A stretch of DNA of 64,000 nt from CAWFLT01 sp963816795 (GTDB taxonomy: Bacteria > Acidobacteriota > Vicinamibacteria > Vicinamibacterales > SCN-69-37), in contig CAWFLT010000004.1 in assembly GCA_963816795.1 (NCBI GenBank), positions 124,001 to 188,000 of the forward strand. The letters run 5' to 3'. Shown piece by piece: positions 8,056-16,311 of the stretch (position 1 is the first letter of the stretch; every line of letters begins with the position of its first letter). The translations under genes were made by a program, and so were the position numbers. The notes under the pieces were generated by a model. The model did no database searches, was not told where the DNA came from, and worked only from the letters and a program-made list of their open reading frames with translations.

Positions 8056-9139
8056 ACGCCCGCTCCACCGAGTCGTTGACGTCAGTCGACACGGGATGGT
8101 CGCGCCAGAGCCAGCGCATCATCTCCGGGAAGATCGCGCCGCCCTGCTTCTGGCCGTGCCGGCCGATGCCCCAGGTGTAGTTGAGCTCGTAGCCCTTTTC
8201 GGTCAGCGCCTGCATCAGTTTCACGTTCTGGAAGAACCAGTCGCGAGTGGGGTCGTAGGTGGGCGGCGCTCCGTCGCGTCCCGCGCGCTGGCCGCGATTG
8301 TCGTTGCGACCGTCCTGCAGGAACACGCGCAGCGGCTTCTTGGGCGCGTTCCGGACGAGATCGGCATACGCGTGTCCGCCGCGCAGATTGACGAAGCTGC
8401 CGACGATGCTGAGAACTTTGCGGAAGTGGTTGGGCCGCTCCCAGGCGACGGTGAACGCCGCGATCGCGCCCGAGCTGGCGCCGCCGATGCCTCGCCGCTC
8501 GGGATCGTCCGAGATGTTGTAGTCCTTCTTCAGCGCCGGCAGCAGCTCGTCGACGATCACGCGCGCGTACTTGTCGTCGAGCGAGTTGTATTCCGCCGGC
8601 CGGTTGGTCGTCCGATCGCCCCACTCCTGCGGCGTCGGTTCCGGTTGCTCCGGCGTCCGGCCCGGATTGATGAAGACGCCGATCATCACCGGAATCTCGC
8701 GGCGATAGATGAGGTTGTCGAAGACGTTGGGCGCGCGGAGGTCGCCCTCCATGTTCTTGAATGCCTGGCCGTCGTTCAGCACCATCAGGCTGGCCGGCAC
8801 CGTCGCGCTGTACTGTGCGGGTACATACACCCAGTAGGTGTGCTGCGTGCCTGGGTAGGCCTGACTCGGCAGGGTGAAGGGCCCACGGACGTCACCCTTG
8901 GGCACACCGTCCCGCGGCAGTGAGTCGGGGCCGATCTGATAGTGGATGTCGGTGTTGACCGGCGGTGCTGCGCCGGCGCTGGCGGCACGGCGCCGTGCGC
9001 CGGCGGCGCAGCGAGCGACAGCGCCAGGACCGAGGAAGCAGGCACACGTCCAACGGTCAGTCCGCAGAACGGGCGGGAGCACGACGGCGCAGGGCAGAGC
9101 CTCGGAGGTCGCGCAATGGAGGGGCCCATTCGCAGCCAA
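8039..9139 (-). CDS. Secreted esterase, enterochelin-esterase-like (alpha/beta hydrolase)
   Basis: From PPVNTDIHYQIGPDS onward the protein is a clear esterase D/Fes-type hydrolase (PF00756): YWVYVPAQYSATVPASLMVL, PVMIGVFINPGRTPE, the nucleophile elbow GIGGASSGAIAAF, an acid residue near RVFLQDGRND and the late histidine in WGIGRHGQKQGGAIFPEMM. About 30 N-terminal residues switch frame. The alternative frame encodes a hydrophobic ASSVLALSLAAPPAHGA stretch that looks like the real signal peptide, so the exact start is uncertain (TTG 9139 or ATG 9129). The gene is divergent from the DUF4159 gene at 9157 with under 30 bases between them. Acyl-ester or glycan-ester hydrolysis is likely; the substrate is unknown. 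Confidence 0.83.
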   Translation of the reverse strand: MAANGPLHCATSEALPCAVVLPPVLRTDRWTCACFLGPGAVARCAAGARRRAASAGAAPPVNTDIHYQIGPDSLPRDGVPKGDVRGPFTLPSQAYPGTQHTYWVYVPAQYSATVPASLMVLNDGQAFKNMEGDLRAPNVFDNLIYRREIPVMIGVFINPGRTPEQPEPTPQEWGDRTTNRPAEYNSLDDKYARVIVDELLPALKKDYNISDDPERRGIGGASSGAIAAFTVAWERPNHFRKVLSIVGSFVNLRGGHAYADLVRNAPKKPLRVFLQDGRNDNRGQRAGRDGAPPTYDPTRDWFFQNVKLMQALTEKGYELNYTWGIGRHGQKQGGAIFPEMMRWLWRDHPVSTDVNDSVERAFNAGK

Positions 9140-9156
9140 GGAAGTAGACTACGGTC

Positions 9157-10002
9157 GTGGCCCTTCTGTCGAGTTCCGAGCGAGGCCGTGGCTGGCGAAG
9201 TGCGGCGGCGGTGATCGCCCTGTCGGTGAGCGTGCTGGCGTCGGCCGATTCGGCCGCGCCGCAGCGAGGTTTCGGGCAGCGCGGGCGCTCGGTGAGCGTC
9301 AATCCGTGGATGTACGACGGTGCCTACGTCTTCTGCCGGCTCGCCTTCCGCCAGGCACCCGACGGCGACGGCGGCGGCTGGATGGTGGACTATCCGAAGG
9401 CCGACCTGAACTTTCCCTTCCGCCTGGGGCAGCTCACGGCGACGCCGATCAGCCGCGACCACCGCGGCGAGCCGAACCACGTCGTTGTCACCCCGACCGA
9501 CCCGCATCTGTTCGAGTGTCCGTTCGTGATGATGACCGAGCCGGGCGCCGCCTGGTTCGACGACGAGGAAGCCGCCCGGCTGCGCGAGTATCTCGACAAG
9601 GGCGGCTTTCTCTGGGTGGACGATTTCTGGGGCGAGTACGCGTGGCATGTCTGGGAGCGGGCACTGCGCCGGATTCTGCCGGCGAGCGAGTTCCCGATTT
9701 TCGACGTGCCGCCGACCCACATGATTCGCACCATCGATTTCAGCATCACCGAAATCCCGCAGGTGCCTTCCATCAACCACTGGTTCGGTGGCCGCGGAAC
9801 CTCGGAGCGCCCCGACAGCGGCACGCCGCACATGCGCGCCGTCCAGAACGCCCGCGGGCACATCATCGTGCTGATGACCCACAACACCGACCTCGGCGAC
9901 GCCTTCGAGCGTGAGGGCGAGAACCGCGAGTTCTTCGACGAGTTCGCCGCGCGCGGCTACGCGGTCGGGATCAACGTGTTCCTCTACGCGATGACACATT
10001 AG
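9157..10002 (+). CDS. DUF4159 domain-containing secreted protein
   Basis: Intact 281-residue protein from GTG 9157, preceded by AAGGAAG. An N-terminal hydrophobic segment (VIALSVSVLASADSAAPQ) is a signal peptide. The DUF4159 core is recognised by FCRLAFRQAP, the DYPKADLNFP segment, PHLFECPFVMMTEPGA, LREYLDKGGFLWVDDFWGEY and the closing GHIIVLMTHNTDLGDAFE. Known members are predicted to fold like ThuA / glutamine amidotransferases and often lie near MoxR-type ATPases, but their activity is unknown. A second DUF4159 gene is 1.7 kb downstream (11700). The pair brackets a GAF-HATPase protein and a DUF4870 membrane protein. Confidence 0.85.
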   Translation: MALLSSSERGRGWRSAAAVIALSVSVLASADSAAPQRGFGQRGRSVSVNPWMYDGAYVFCRLAFRQAPDGDGGGWMVDYPKADLNFPFRLGQLTATPISRDHRGEPNHVVVTPTDPHLFECPFVMMTEPGAAWFDDEEAARLREYLDKGGFLWVDDFWGEYAWHVWERALRRILPASEFPIFDVPPTHMIRTIDFSITEIPQVPSINHWFGGRGTSERPDSGTPHMRAVQNARGHIIVLMTHNTDLGDAFEREGENREFFDEFAARGYAVGINVFLYAMTH

Positions 10003-10160
10003 GGAGTGAAGGGCGGGAAGTTCGGAGTGAAGAGCGCTTGAGGTGACGGAAGCGTGAAGTCGGCTACGGGCCTCGAAGTGCGGCGTGAAGGGCGCGGGAA
10101 GTACGGCGTGAAGAGCGCTCGGGAGAGTACGGCGTCGAAGGAGCGACGTGAGGTGCGGGC
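10003..10160 (+). repeat. Degenerate GTGAAG(A/G)GCGC tandem array
   Basis: The gap before the GAF gene is filled with irregular copies of a ~20-base word, GGCGTGAAGAGCGCT, preceded by GGAAGTAC or GGAAGTTC (near 10018, 10083 and 10105). Related GTCCGG(C/G)GTGAA words occur at 4061-4250. No reading frame or promoter was recognised in it. The array runs to within a few bases of the start codon at 10165. Confidence 0.6.
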
Positions 10161-10164
10161 ATCC

Positions 10165-11202
10165 ATGGCTACTGACGAGCAAGCGCGCCTCGCGGCGCTT
10201 CAGCGCTATCAGATTCTCGATAGCGATCCCGAACAGGCGTTCGACGACCTGACGATGCTGGCGTCGCATATTTGCGGGACGCCGATTGCCCTCATCACCC
10301 TGCTCGACGCCGACCGCCAGTGGTTCAAGGCCCGCGTCGGCGTGAGCGCGCACGAAACCGCGCGCAGCGTGTCGTTCTGCACGCACGCCATCAAGCAGCG
10401 GGAGATGTACGTCGTTCCGGACGCGACGCAGGACACGTTGTTCAAAGAGAATCCCTTCGTGGTCGGCGAGCCGGGCATCAGGTTCTACGCCGGCGCTCCG
10501 CTCGTCACTCCCGACGGTCATGCGCTCGGCACGTTGTGCGTGGTCGATCAGGTGCCGCGCCAGTCTGACGGCCGAGCAGACGGAAGCGCTCGAGGCGTTG
10601 CGCCGCCAGGCGCAGGACCAGCTCGAGCTGCGGCTGAATCTGATGCAGTTGAAGGAGGCGCTCGTCGAACGTGAGCGGGCGGACGTCCGAGCAGCTGAGG
10701 CTCATCGGCGAGCTCCGCGTCGACGATCGACGAGGTCAAGAAGCTGAGCGCGCTGGTGCCGTACTGCTCGGCCTGTCAGTTCGACATGGTGATTCCCGCC
10801 GATCCTGCTGCGATTCCCACCGTCACCGACGGCGTCCTGCACCTCCTGCACGACAAGAAGTGGCCGGAGGACGAGATCATCAAGGTCGAGCTGGCGCTGC
10901 AGGAGGCGCTCGCCAATGCGATTCGGCACGGCTGCAAGGGCGATCCGACGAAGTGCGTGCAGTGCTGCATCACGTTCGATCCCTCAGGCGAGATCGTGGT
11001 GGTCGTCCGCGATCCAGGGACCGGGTTCGACGACAAGGACGTGCCCCATCCGCTGAAGCCCGAGAACATCCTCAAGCCGAGCGGACGAGGAATCTATCTG
11101 ATCAACGAGTTGATGGACGAAGTGGCGTTCGCCGACGGCGGGCGCGAGGTCCAGATGCGCAAGAAGCGCGAAGTTGCGGCTCCGGTGCCGGCGACGACTT
11201 AG
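10165..11202 (+). CDS. GAF-domain / RsbW-like HATPase signalling protein (frameshifted consensus)
   Basis: ATG 10165 begins a GAF domain (LQRYQILDSDPEQAFDDLTM, LITLLDADRQWFKARVG, SFCTHAIKQREMYVVPDA, FYAGAPLVTPDGHALGTLCV). A helical linker follows (LTAEQTEALEALRRQAQDQL), then a cysteine-bearing LVPYCSACQF segment. The last ~130 residues are an anti-sigma-type HATPase: VELALQEALANAIRHGC carries the N-box, followed by VVVRDPGTGFD and PSGRGIYLINELMD. Frames switch near 10560, 10680 and 10715, each explainable by a codon with two third bases. The product is probably a cytoplasmic sensor with serine-kinase / anti-sigma output. Its stop codon overlaps the convergent DUF4870 stop. Confidence 0.75.
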
Positions 11203-11568
11203 CCCGGCTGAATGCCGATCACCGGGTAGCGATAGTAGGTGCCCTGGCTGGCCTTGACGGCGCCGACGATCGGCAGGACGACGGCGGCGATGCCCAGCGC
11301 CGATCCAGAACAACACCACCAGCGGGATCAGGATCAGCGTCACCCAGAGGACGGCCGACGCCACGATCAACGTGAACACGAACAGGTTCAGCAGCACGGC
11401 CTGCTTCGCGATGCTCGAGATCGCCGGCGAGTCGCGCCGCGTCAGCCAGATCACGATCGGCACGATGACGCCGCCGAGCGGGATGATGTAGCCCGCCAGC
11501 CCCGAGAGATGCGTGATCGCCGCCATCGCGCGCTCGTCCGCCGTGATCGGCGGAGTGGTGTCAGGCAT
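11199..11568 (-). CDS. DUF4870 (Tic20-like) small membrane protein (one frameshift)
   Basis: The start is followed by TADERAMAAITHLSGLAGYI, the signature of DUF4870 proteins, then by three hydrophobic helices (PLGGVIVPIVIWLTRR, AVLLNLFVFTLIVASAVLWV, and the last around LGIAAVVLPIVGAVKASQG). A +1 break near 11300 (GGCG) separates the third helix. Corrected, the protein ends YRYPVIGIQPG at a TAA whose complement is 11199-11201. It ends tail-to-tail on the GAF-HATPase gene, the two stop codons sharing bases. The function of DUF4870 is unknown. A short divergent promoter region (11569-11699) separates it from the next DUF4159 gene. Confidence 0.8.
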
Positions 11569-11699
11569 CTCTCCTCCAAGCGGTCCATGAAATATGACGG
11601 GGCGGCCACCTGCGTGGTTCCGGGCAGTATACGGGGTGCCAAGAACCGCCGAACGGGTCGCCGGCTTTTTTGAGACCGGCGCGTCTCAAGTGACATGCT

Positions 11700-12485
11700 A
11701 TGAGACGCTTGGTCATGCGTCCCCGGCGCTGGCTTCTCGGATTGGGCGTCGTGCTGCTTGCGGCGCTGCCGCTCGCGCTCCTGGCGCAGCGCGGCCGCGG
11801 CCGGCCCGGGCCTATCGGCTTCGCCGTCGAACGCGACGGCAACGTCCGCTACGACGGCCGATTCACCTTCGCGCGCATCCAATACGCCGGGTATGTCGGG
11901 TGGGCGTTCGACTACCCGGAGATGGAACGTCATCTGACGACCATCCTGAAGGAGCTCACGTCCGTCAAGCCGCACACCGACGCGAGCAACATTCACACGT
12001 TCGACGATCCCGAGCTGTTCAAGTTTCCGGTCGCGTACCTGTCGGAGCCGGGCTACTGGTATCCCAGCGAAGAAGAGGCGCGCGGGCTGCGCGAGTATCT
12101 CGAGAAGGGCGGCTTCCTCATCATCGACGACTTTCACTATCCCAACGAGTGGAGCGGTCTTCGAGACGGCGATGCGCCGCGTCCTGCCGGACGCGCAGAA
12201 TCGAACCGCTGACGCTCGCCCATCCCATCTTCAACTGCTTCTTCTCGATCAAGTCGCTGCAGGTGCCGTATCCAGGCGGGCTCGGCGAGCAGGGCCTGAT
12301 GGGGGAGTTCTACGGCATTCACGAGGACAACGATCCGACAAAGCGCCTGATGGTCGTCATCAACTACAACATGGACATCGGCGACTACATGGAGTGGTCG
12401 CCGACGGGCGTCTACGCCATCGCGCCCGACGAACGAAGCCTACAAGTTCGGGATCAATTACGTGATCTACGGGCTGACGCACTAG
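11700..12485 (+). CDS. Second DUF4159 domain-containing protein (frameshifted consensus)
   Basis: ATG 11700 opens a signal anchor (WLLGLGVVLLAALPLALLAQ) followed by a DUF4159 domain: YDGRFTFARIQYAG, WAFDYPEMERHLTTILKELT, ELFKFPVAYLSEPGYWYPSE, LREYLEKGGFLIIDDFHYPN. The rest, in shifted frames, reads PIFNCFFSIKSLQVPYPGG, GIHEDNDPTKRLMVVINYNM and YVIYGLTH, ending at TAG 12483-12485. This variant is the shorter type often found beside MoxR/DUF58 loci. It is a paralogue of the gene at 9157 rather than a duplicate: the aligned motifs are similar but the surrounding sequence differs. Confidence 0.8.
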
Positions 12486-12573
12486 ATACGATCGCTCGGC
12501 CGGACATCGGGCTCCATCATCAGCAGCGGGGACAGGGCTCCAGGGCAAGCCCTTCCCCAGGCTGAACGGGCGG

Positions 12574-12602
12574 TTTACTTGATCGCTAAAGCGTGCTAAC
12601 AC
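12574..12602 (+). promoter_or_regulatory. Candidate sigma-70-type promoter of the TonB receptor gene
   Basis: TTTACT (12574-12579) and TAACAC (12597-12602) are separated by 17 bases in a locally AT-richer stretch of an otherwise GC-rich gap. The start codon of the receptor lies 60 bases downstream behind a strong GGAGGAAGGGG ribosome-binding site. The match to consensus is only moderate. Confidence 0.35.
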
Positions 12603-12662
12603 TCTGTTCGCCCGGGTACAACCCGCAGTCAACGGCAGTCTTCAAACCGGAGGAAGGGGAGT

Positions 12663-15600
12663 ATGAAACGACTCGTCATCGCGGCTGCGCTGCTCGTTTG
12701 CTTCGTGTCGGTGTCCTCCGCACAAGAGTTCCGCGGTGCGATCACCGGCCGCGTCGCCGATCCGTCAGGCGGCCGTCTGCCCGGCGTGACCGTCACGGCG
12801 ACGAACGCGGCGACCAACGTCGCCTCGACCACCACGACCAACCGCGAGGGCGAGTTTTCGTTCCCGCTGCTCAACCCCGCGACGTACACCGTGACGGCGG
12901 AGCTCACCGGTTTCAAGAAGCTGGTTCGCCCGGGCATCGAGGTGCGGGTCGCCGACAGGATCGGGCTCGATCTCACGCTCGAGGTCGGTGCGATGTCCGA
13001 GACCGTGTCGGTCGTCGCCGAGTCGCCGCTGCTCGAAACGCAGACCGGTTCGACCGGGCAGGTGATCGACCAGAAGACGATTTCGATGATGCCGCTCTCC
13101 GACGGCAACCCGTTCGTCCTGACGCGGCTTGCGCCGGGCATCGCGTACAACGGCGACCTGAAGTTCTCGCGGCCGTTCGACAACGGCGGCACCTCGGGCA
13201 TCGTCACCGGCGGCGCGACGGGCGGCAACGAGTTCACGCTGGACGGATCACCGAATATGGCGAGCGGCCGGCGCGTCGCCTTCGTCCCGCCGTCCGATGC
13301 CGTGCAGCAGTTCAAGGTCGAGACGGCGAGCTTCGATGCCGCGTCCGGCCATACCGGCGGCGGCACGGTCAACGTCACGCTCAAGAGCGGCACGAACGCG
13401 CTGCGCGGATCGAGTTACATGTACTTTCGATCCGAGAAGCTCGCCGAGACGGATTTCTTCCTGAAGCGAGCGCAGGAGGAGAAGCCGGCGCTCGGCTACA
13501 AGCGTCCCGGCGCCACCATCGGCGGACCGGTCATCGAGAATCGCACCTTCTTCTTCTTCGCCGTCGAGTGGTTGTACGACCGGTTCCCGGAGCCCATCAC
13601 CAGCACCGTGCCGACGGAGGCGATGCGCCGGGGCGACTTCTCGGCGCTGCTCCCCCTCGGTATCCAGATCTACAACCCGTACTCGGCCCAGACCGTGGGC
13701 GCCCGCGTGGTGCGCCAGCCGTTCGAGGGCAACATCATTCCGAGCGGGCTCATCAATCCGATCGCCCGCAACGTGTTGAACTACTTTCCGGCGCCGAATC
13801 AACCGGGGAACGCGTCGTTGCAGGACAATTTCATCTACGAGAATCCGCGCACCGACGACTTCAACTCAGAGTCGTTCCGGCTGGATCACATGATCAGCCC
13901 GACTCAGCGTATCTTCGGCCGGTATACGCGCAACGATCGGCGCGAATCTCGCAACGCCCAGCTCGGCACGGTCAATGGCGTCGTGCCGAACGGGAACTTT
14001 CTCTTCCGCAAGAACGATGGCGTGACCGTCAACTACACTGACACGCGCAGTTCATCGTCGGTGTGGGACCTCCGTGCCGGCTGGCAGCGCTTCCAGGAGC
14101 CGAACGTCCGTCAGCATGAGAACGCGTTCGATCCGGCCTCACTCGGATTCTCGCCGTCGGTCGTGAGCCTCTTCGGCGGCGCGCAGTACTTCCCGTTCTT
14201 CGGCTTCGACACGATCCACGACATCGGCGACAACCTGGCCGGTAACACGACGCACACGATCTGGTCGGTCCAGCCGACGTACACGAAGCTGTGGGGCAAT
14301 CACTCGCTGCGCGCCGGGTATGACATGCGCCTGTACCACGAGCTCAGCGCGAACCCGAACCGGCAGGCCGGCGAGTATACCCAGAGCAACGGCGGGGCGT
14401 TCACTCGGCAGCAGGACAATACCGCGGCCCAGAATTTTCAGGATGTCGCGACCTTCCTGCTGGGGGTCCCGACCGGCGGCAACATCGACCTGAACGCCAC
14501 GCGGACAAACGACTCGTGGTATCACGGTTTCTACGTGCAGGACGACTGGAAGATCACGGCCCGTCTCACATTGAACCTCGGGCTCCGTTACGAATACGAG
14601 ACGGCGACCATCGAGGCGGACAACCGCAACGTGCGCGGGTTCGACCCGGCCGCGATGCTGTCGATCACGTCCGCGGCGGAAGCCGCTTACGCCGCGCGGC
14701 CCGACGTCGTTCCGGCCTCGCAGTGGCGCGCGCGCGGCGGCCTCCAGTTCGCGTCCGACAGCAACCCTGCCTTCTGGGACGCCGACGCCGCGAACCTCCT
14801 GCCGCGCGTCGGGTTCGCGTACCGTCTCAACGAGCGGACCGTGCTCCGCGGCGGCACCGGCGTTTACATGGTGCCGTACATCATCAGCGGCGTTCAGCAG
14901 AACGGCTTCTCGCAGGTCACGCCGTTCGTCGCCACCCAGGATCGGGGCCTGACGTTCCAATCCACGCTGAACAACCCGTACCCGCTGGGCGTCTTGCAGC
15001 CGTCCGGGAACACGCTCGGCCCGAACACCTTCCTGGGCCAGAGCCCCGGACGGTTCACGCCTCTCGACGCGAAGAACCAGAAGATCCACCGGTATCAGGT
15101 CACCGTACAGCGGGAGCTCCCGAAGCAGTGGCTCCTCGAGGTCGGCTACGTCGGCAGCCACGGCTACAACCTCACCACGGACAGTGACCTCAACCCCGTG
15201 CCCGCGCAGTACCTGTCGACGAGCCAGTCACGCGATCAGGCGGCGATCGACTTCCTCGGCACGCAGGTGCCGAATCCGTTCGTCGGGTTGCTGCCGACCG
15301 GGTTTACGGGGGCGAACGTGGCGCGGTCGCAGCTGCTTCGTCCGTTCCCGCAGTTCAGCGGCGTCTCGTCGCAGAACACGGACGGCACGAGCCAGTACGA
15401 CTCGGCCCAGATCAGCCTGCAGAAGCGCTACACGCACGGCTACTCGATCATCACGACGTACACGCGGTCGCACTACACGGAGCGCGTGTTCCTGCTGAAC
15501 GCCACCGACACGACCTACGAGAAGCGTCTCGCCCGCGACGACGTGCCGCACCGGTTCACGGCGGCCATCCTGTTCGAGCTGCCGTTCGGTCGCGGCAGGA

Positions 15601-16133
15601 AGTGGGGCAGCGACGCCGGCGGCACGCTCAACGCGTTCATCGGCGGCTGGAGCATCAATGCGATCGGCCAGCTGCAGAGCGGCCGGCCGCTCGATTTCGG
15701 CGGCCGCAACATCTACTTCAACGGCGATCTGGACGCGCTCGAGGCGACGTACACGGACGATCCGGCCAGGAAGGCGTGGGATGTGAGCGGCTTCTACTTC
15801 CACGACGCGGCGGTGCAGACCAACGGCGTGGATGACCCGGTCAAGCAGCTGGGCGATCCACGGATCAACCTGGCGAGCAACCTCCGCTATTTCCCATCAC
15901 GGGTGGATGGGCTCAGGAGCCCCTTCCTGAATCTGTGGGACATCTCGATCGTGAAGCAGGTGCCGCTCAGCGGCCGGGTGCGCATGCAGTTCAACATCGA
16001 GTTCCTGAACGCCACCAACCGGGTCGTGTACAACGATGCGAACACGAATCCGCGAGACGCGGGGTTTGGCACCGTGACGAGCCAGAACAATCTCCCGCGC
16101 GATATCCAGCTCGCGGCGAAGATTGTTTGGTAG
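12663..16133 (+). CDS. TonB-dependent receptor, Oar-like, with carboxypeptidase-regulatory domain
   Basis: Complete 1156-residue outer-membrane protein. It has a signal peptide (residues 1-20), a CarboxypepD_reg / SpaA-like beta-sandwich (AITGRVADPSGGRLPGVTVT to ELTGFKKLVRPG, ~24-100) and a plug domain with the usual LDLTLEVGAMSETVSV linker and GNEFTLDGSPN. A long Oar-type barrel contains GGTVNVTLKSGTN, a GATIGGPVIENRTFFFFAVE segment and WLLEVGYVGSHGYNL, and ends with aromatic RDIQLAAKIVW. Such SusC/Oar-like receptors import oligomers or are involved in protein export in Acidobacteriota and Myxococcota. The gene is free of frameshifts, unlike its neighbours, and has a strong Shine-Dalgarno. 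Confidence 0.93.
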   Translation: MKRLVIAAALLVCFVSVSSAQEFRGAITGRVADPSGGRLPGVTVTATNAATNVASTTTTNREGEFSFPLLNPATYTVTAELTGFKKLVRPGIEVRVADRIGLDLTLEVGAMSETVSVVAESPLLETQTGSTGQVIDQKTISMMPLSDGNPFVLTRLAPGIAYNGDLKFSRPFDNGGTSGIVTGGATGGNEFTLDGSPNMASGRRVAFVPPSDAVQQFKVETASFDAASGHTGGGTVNVTLKSGTNALRGSSYMYFRSEKLAETDFFLKRAQEEKPALGYKRPGATIGGPVIENRTFFFFAVEWLYDRFPEPITSTVPTEAMRRGDFSALLPLGIQIYNPYSAQTVGARVVRQPFEGNIIPSGLINPIARNVLNYFPAPNQPGNASLQDNFIYENPRTDDFNSESFRLDHMISPTQRIFGRYTRNDRRESRNAQLGTVNGVVPNGNFLFRKNDGVTVNYTDTRSSSSVWDLRAGWQRFQEPNVRQHENAFDPASLGFSPSVVSLFGGAQYFPFFGFDTIHDIGDNLAGNTTHTIWSVQPTYTKLWGNHSLRAGYDMRLYHELSANPNRQAGEYTQSNGGAFTRQQDNTAAQNFQDVATFLLGVPTGGNIDLNATRTNDSWYHGFYVQDDWKITARLTLNLGLRYEYETATIEADNRNVRGFDPAAMLSITSAAEAAYAARPDVVPASQWRARGGLQFASDSNPAFWDADAANLLPRVGFAYRLNERTVLRGGTGVYMVPYIISGVQQNGFSQVTPFVATQDRGLTFQSTLNNPYPLGVLQPSGNTLGPNTFLGQSPGRFTPLDAKNQKIHRYQVTVQRELPKQWLLEVGYVGSHGYNLTTDSDLNPVPAQYLSTSQSRDQAAIDFLGTQVPNPFVGLLPTGFTGANVARSQLLRPFPQFSGVSSQNTDGTSQYDSAQISLQKRYTHGYSIITTYTRSHYTERVFLLNATDTTYEKRLARDDVPHRFTAAILFELPFGRGRKWGSDAGGTLNAFIGGWSINAIGQLQSGRPLDFGGRNIYFNGDLDALEATYTDDPARKAWDVSGFYFHDAAVQTNGVDDPVKQLGDPRINLASNLRYFPSRVDGLRSPFLNLWDISIVKQVPLSGRVRMQFNIEFLNATNRVVYNDANTNPRDAGFGTVTSQNNLPRDIQLAAKIVW

Positions 16134-16138
16134 CACCA

Positions 16139-16270
16139 GGCGCGGGGCCCCACCCCCGCGCCTCGAGCCCGCGCCACACACCGGGCGCGGGGTGTCATCT
16201 TCCTTACAGGCGCGGGGCCCCACCCCCGCGCCTCGGGCCCGCGCCACACCTCGGGCGCGGGGTGCCATCT
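16139..16270 (+). repeat. Two copies of GC-rich REP-like double-hairpin element
   Basis: Copies at 16139-16200 and 16209-16270 both read GGCGCGGGGCCCCACCCCCG, then GCGCCTCG(A/G)GCCCGCGCC, then GGGCGCGGGGTG(T/C)CATCTTC. The first part folds as a GGCGCGGG/CCCGCGCC stem, and the second pairs GCCCGCGCC with GGCGCGGGG. A CTCCGTGCC word follows at 16283. The element lies between the convergent receptor and the gene ending at 16312. The same unit occurs at 24867, 24993, 39153, 53866 and 53947. Confidence 0.85.
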
Positions 16271-16311
16271 TCTTTGGTTTTCTCCGTGCCCTCCCATTCC
16301 GCCTGCGTTAC

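Noticed and set aside
8785..10521. Minus-strand open frame of 578 codons across the DUF4159 and GAF genes
   Set aside because: It is antisense to two well-recognised genes and without domain similarity. Only its last part, opposite 8950-9130, may be the true signal-peptide frame of the esterase.
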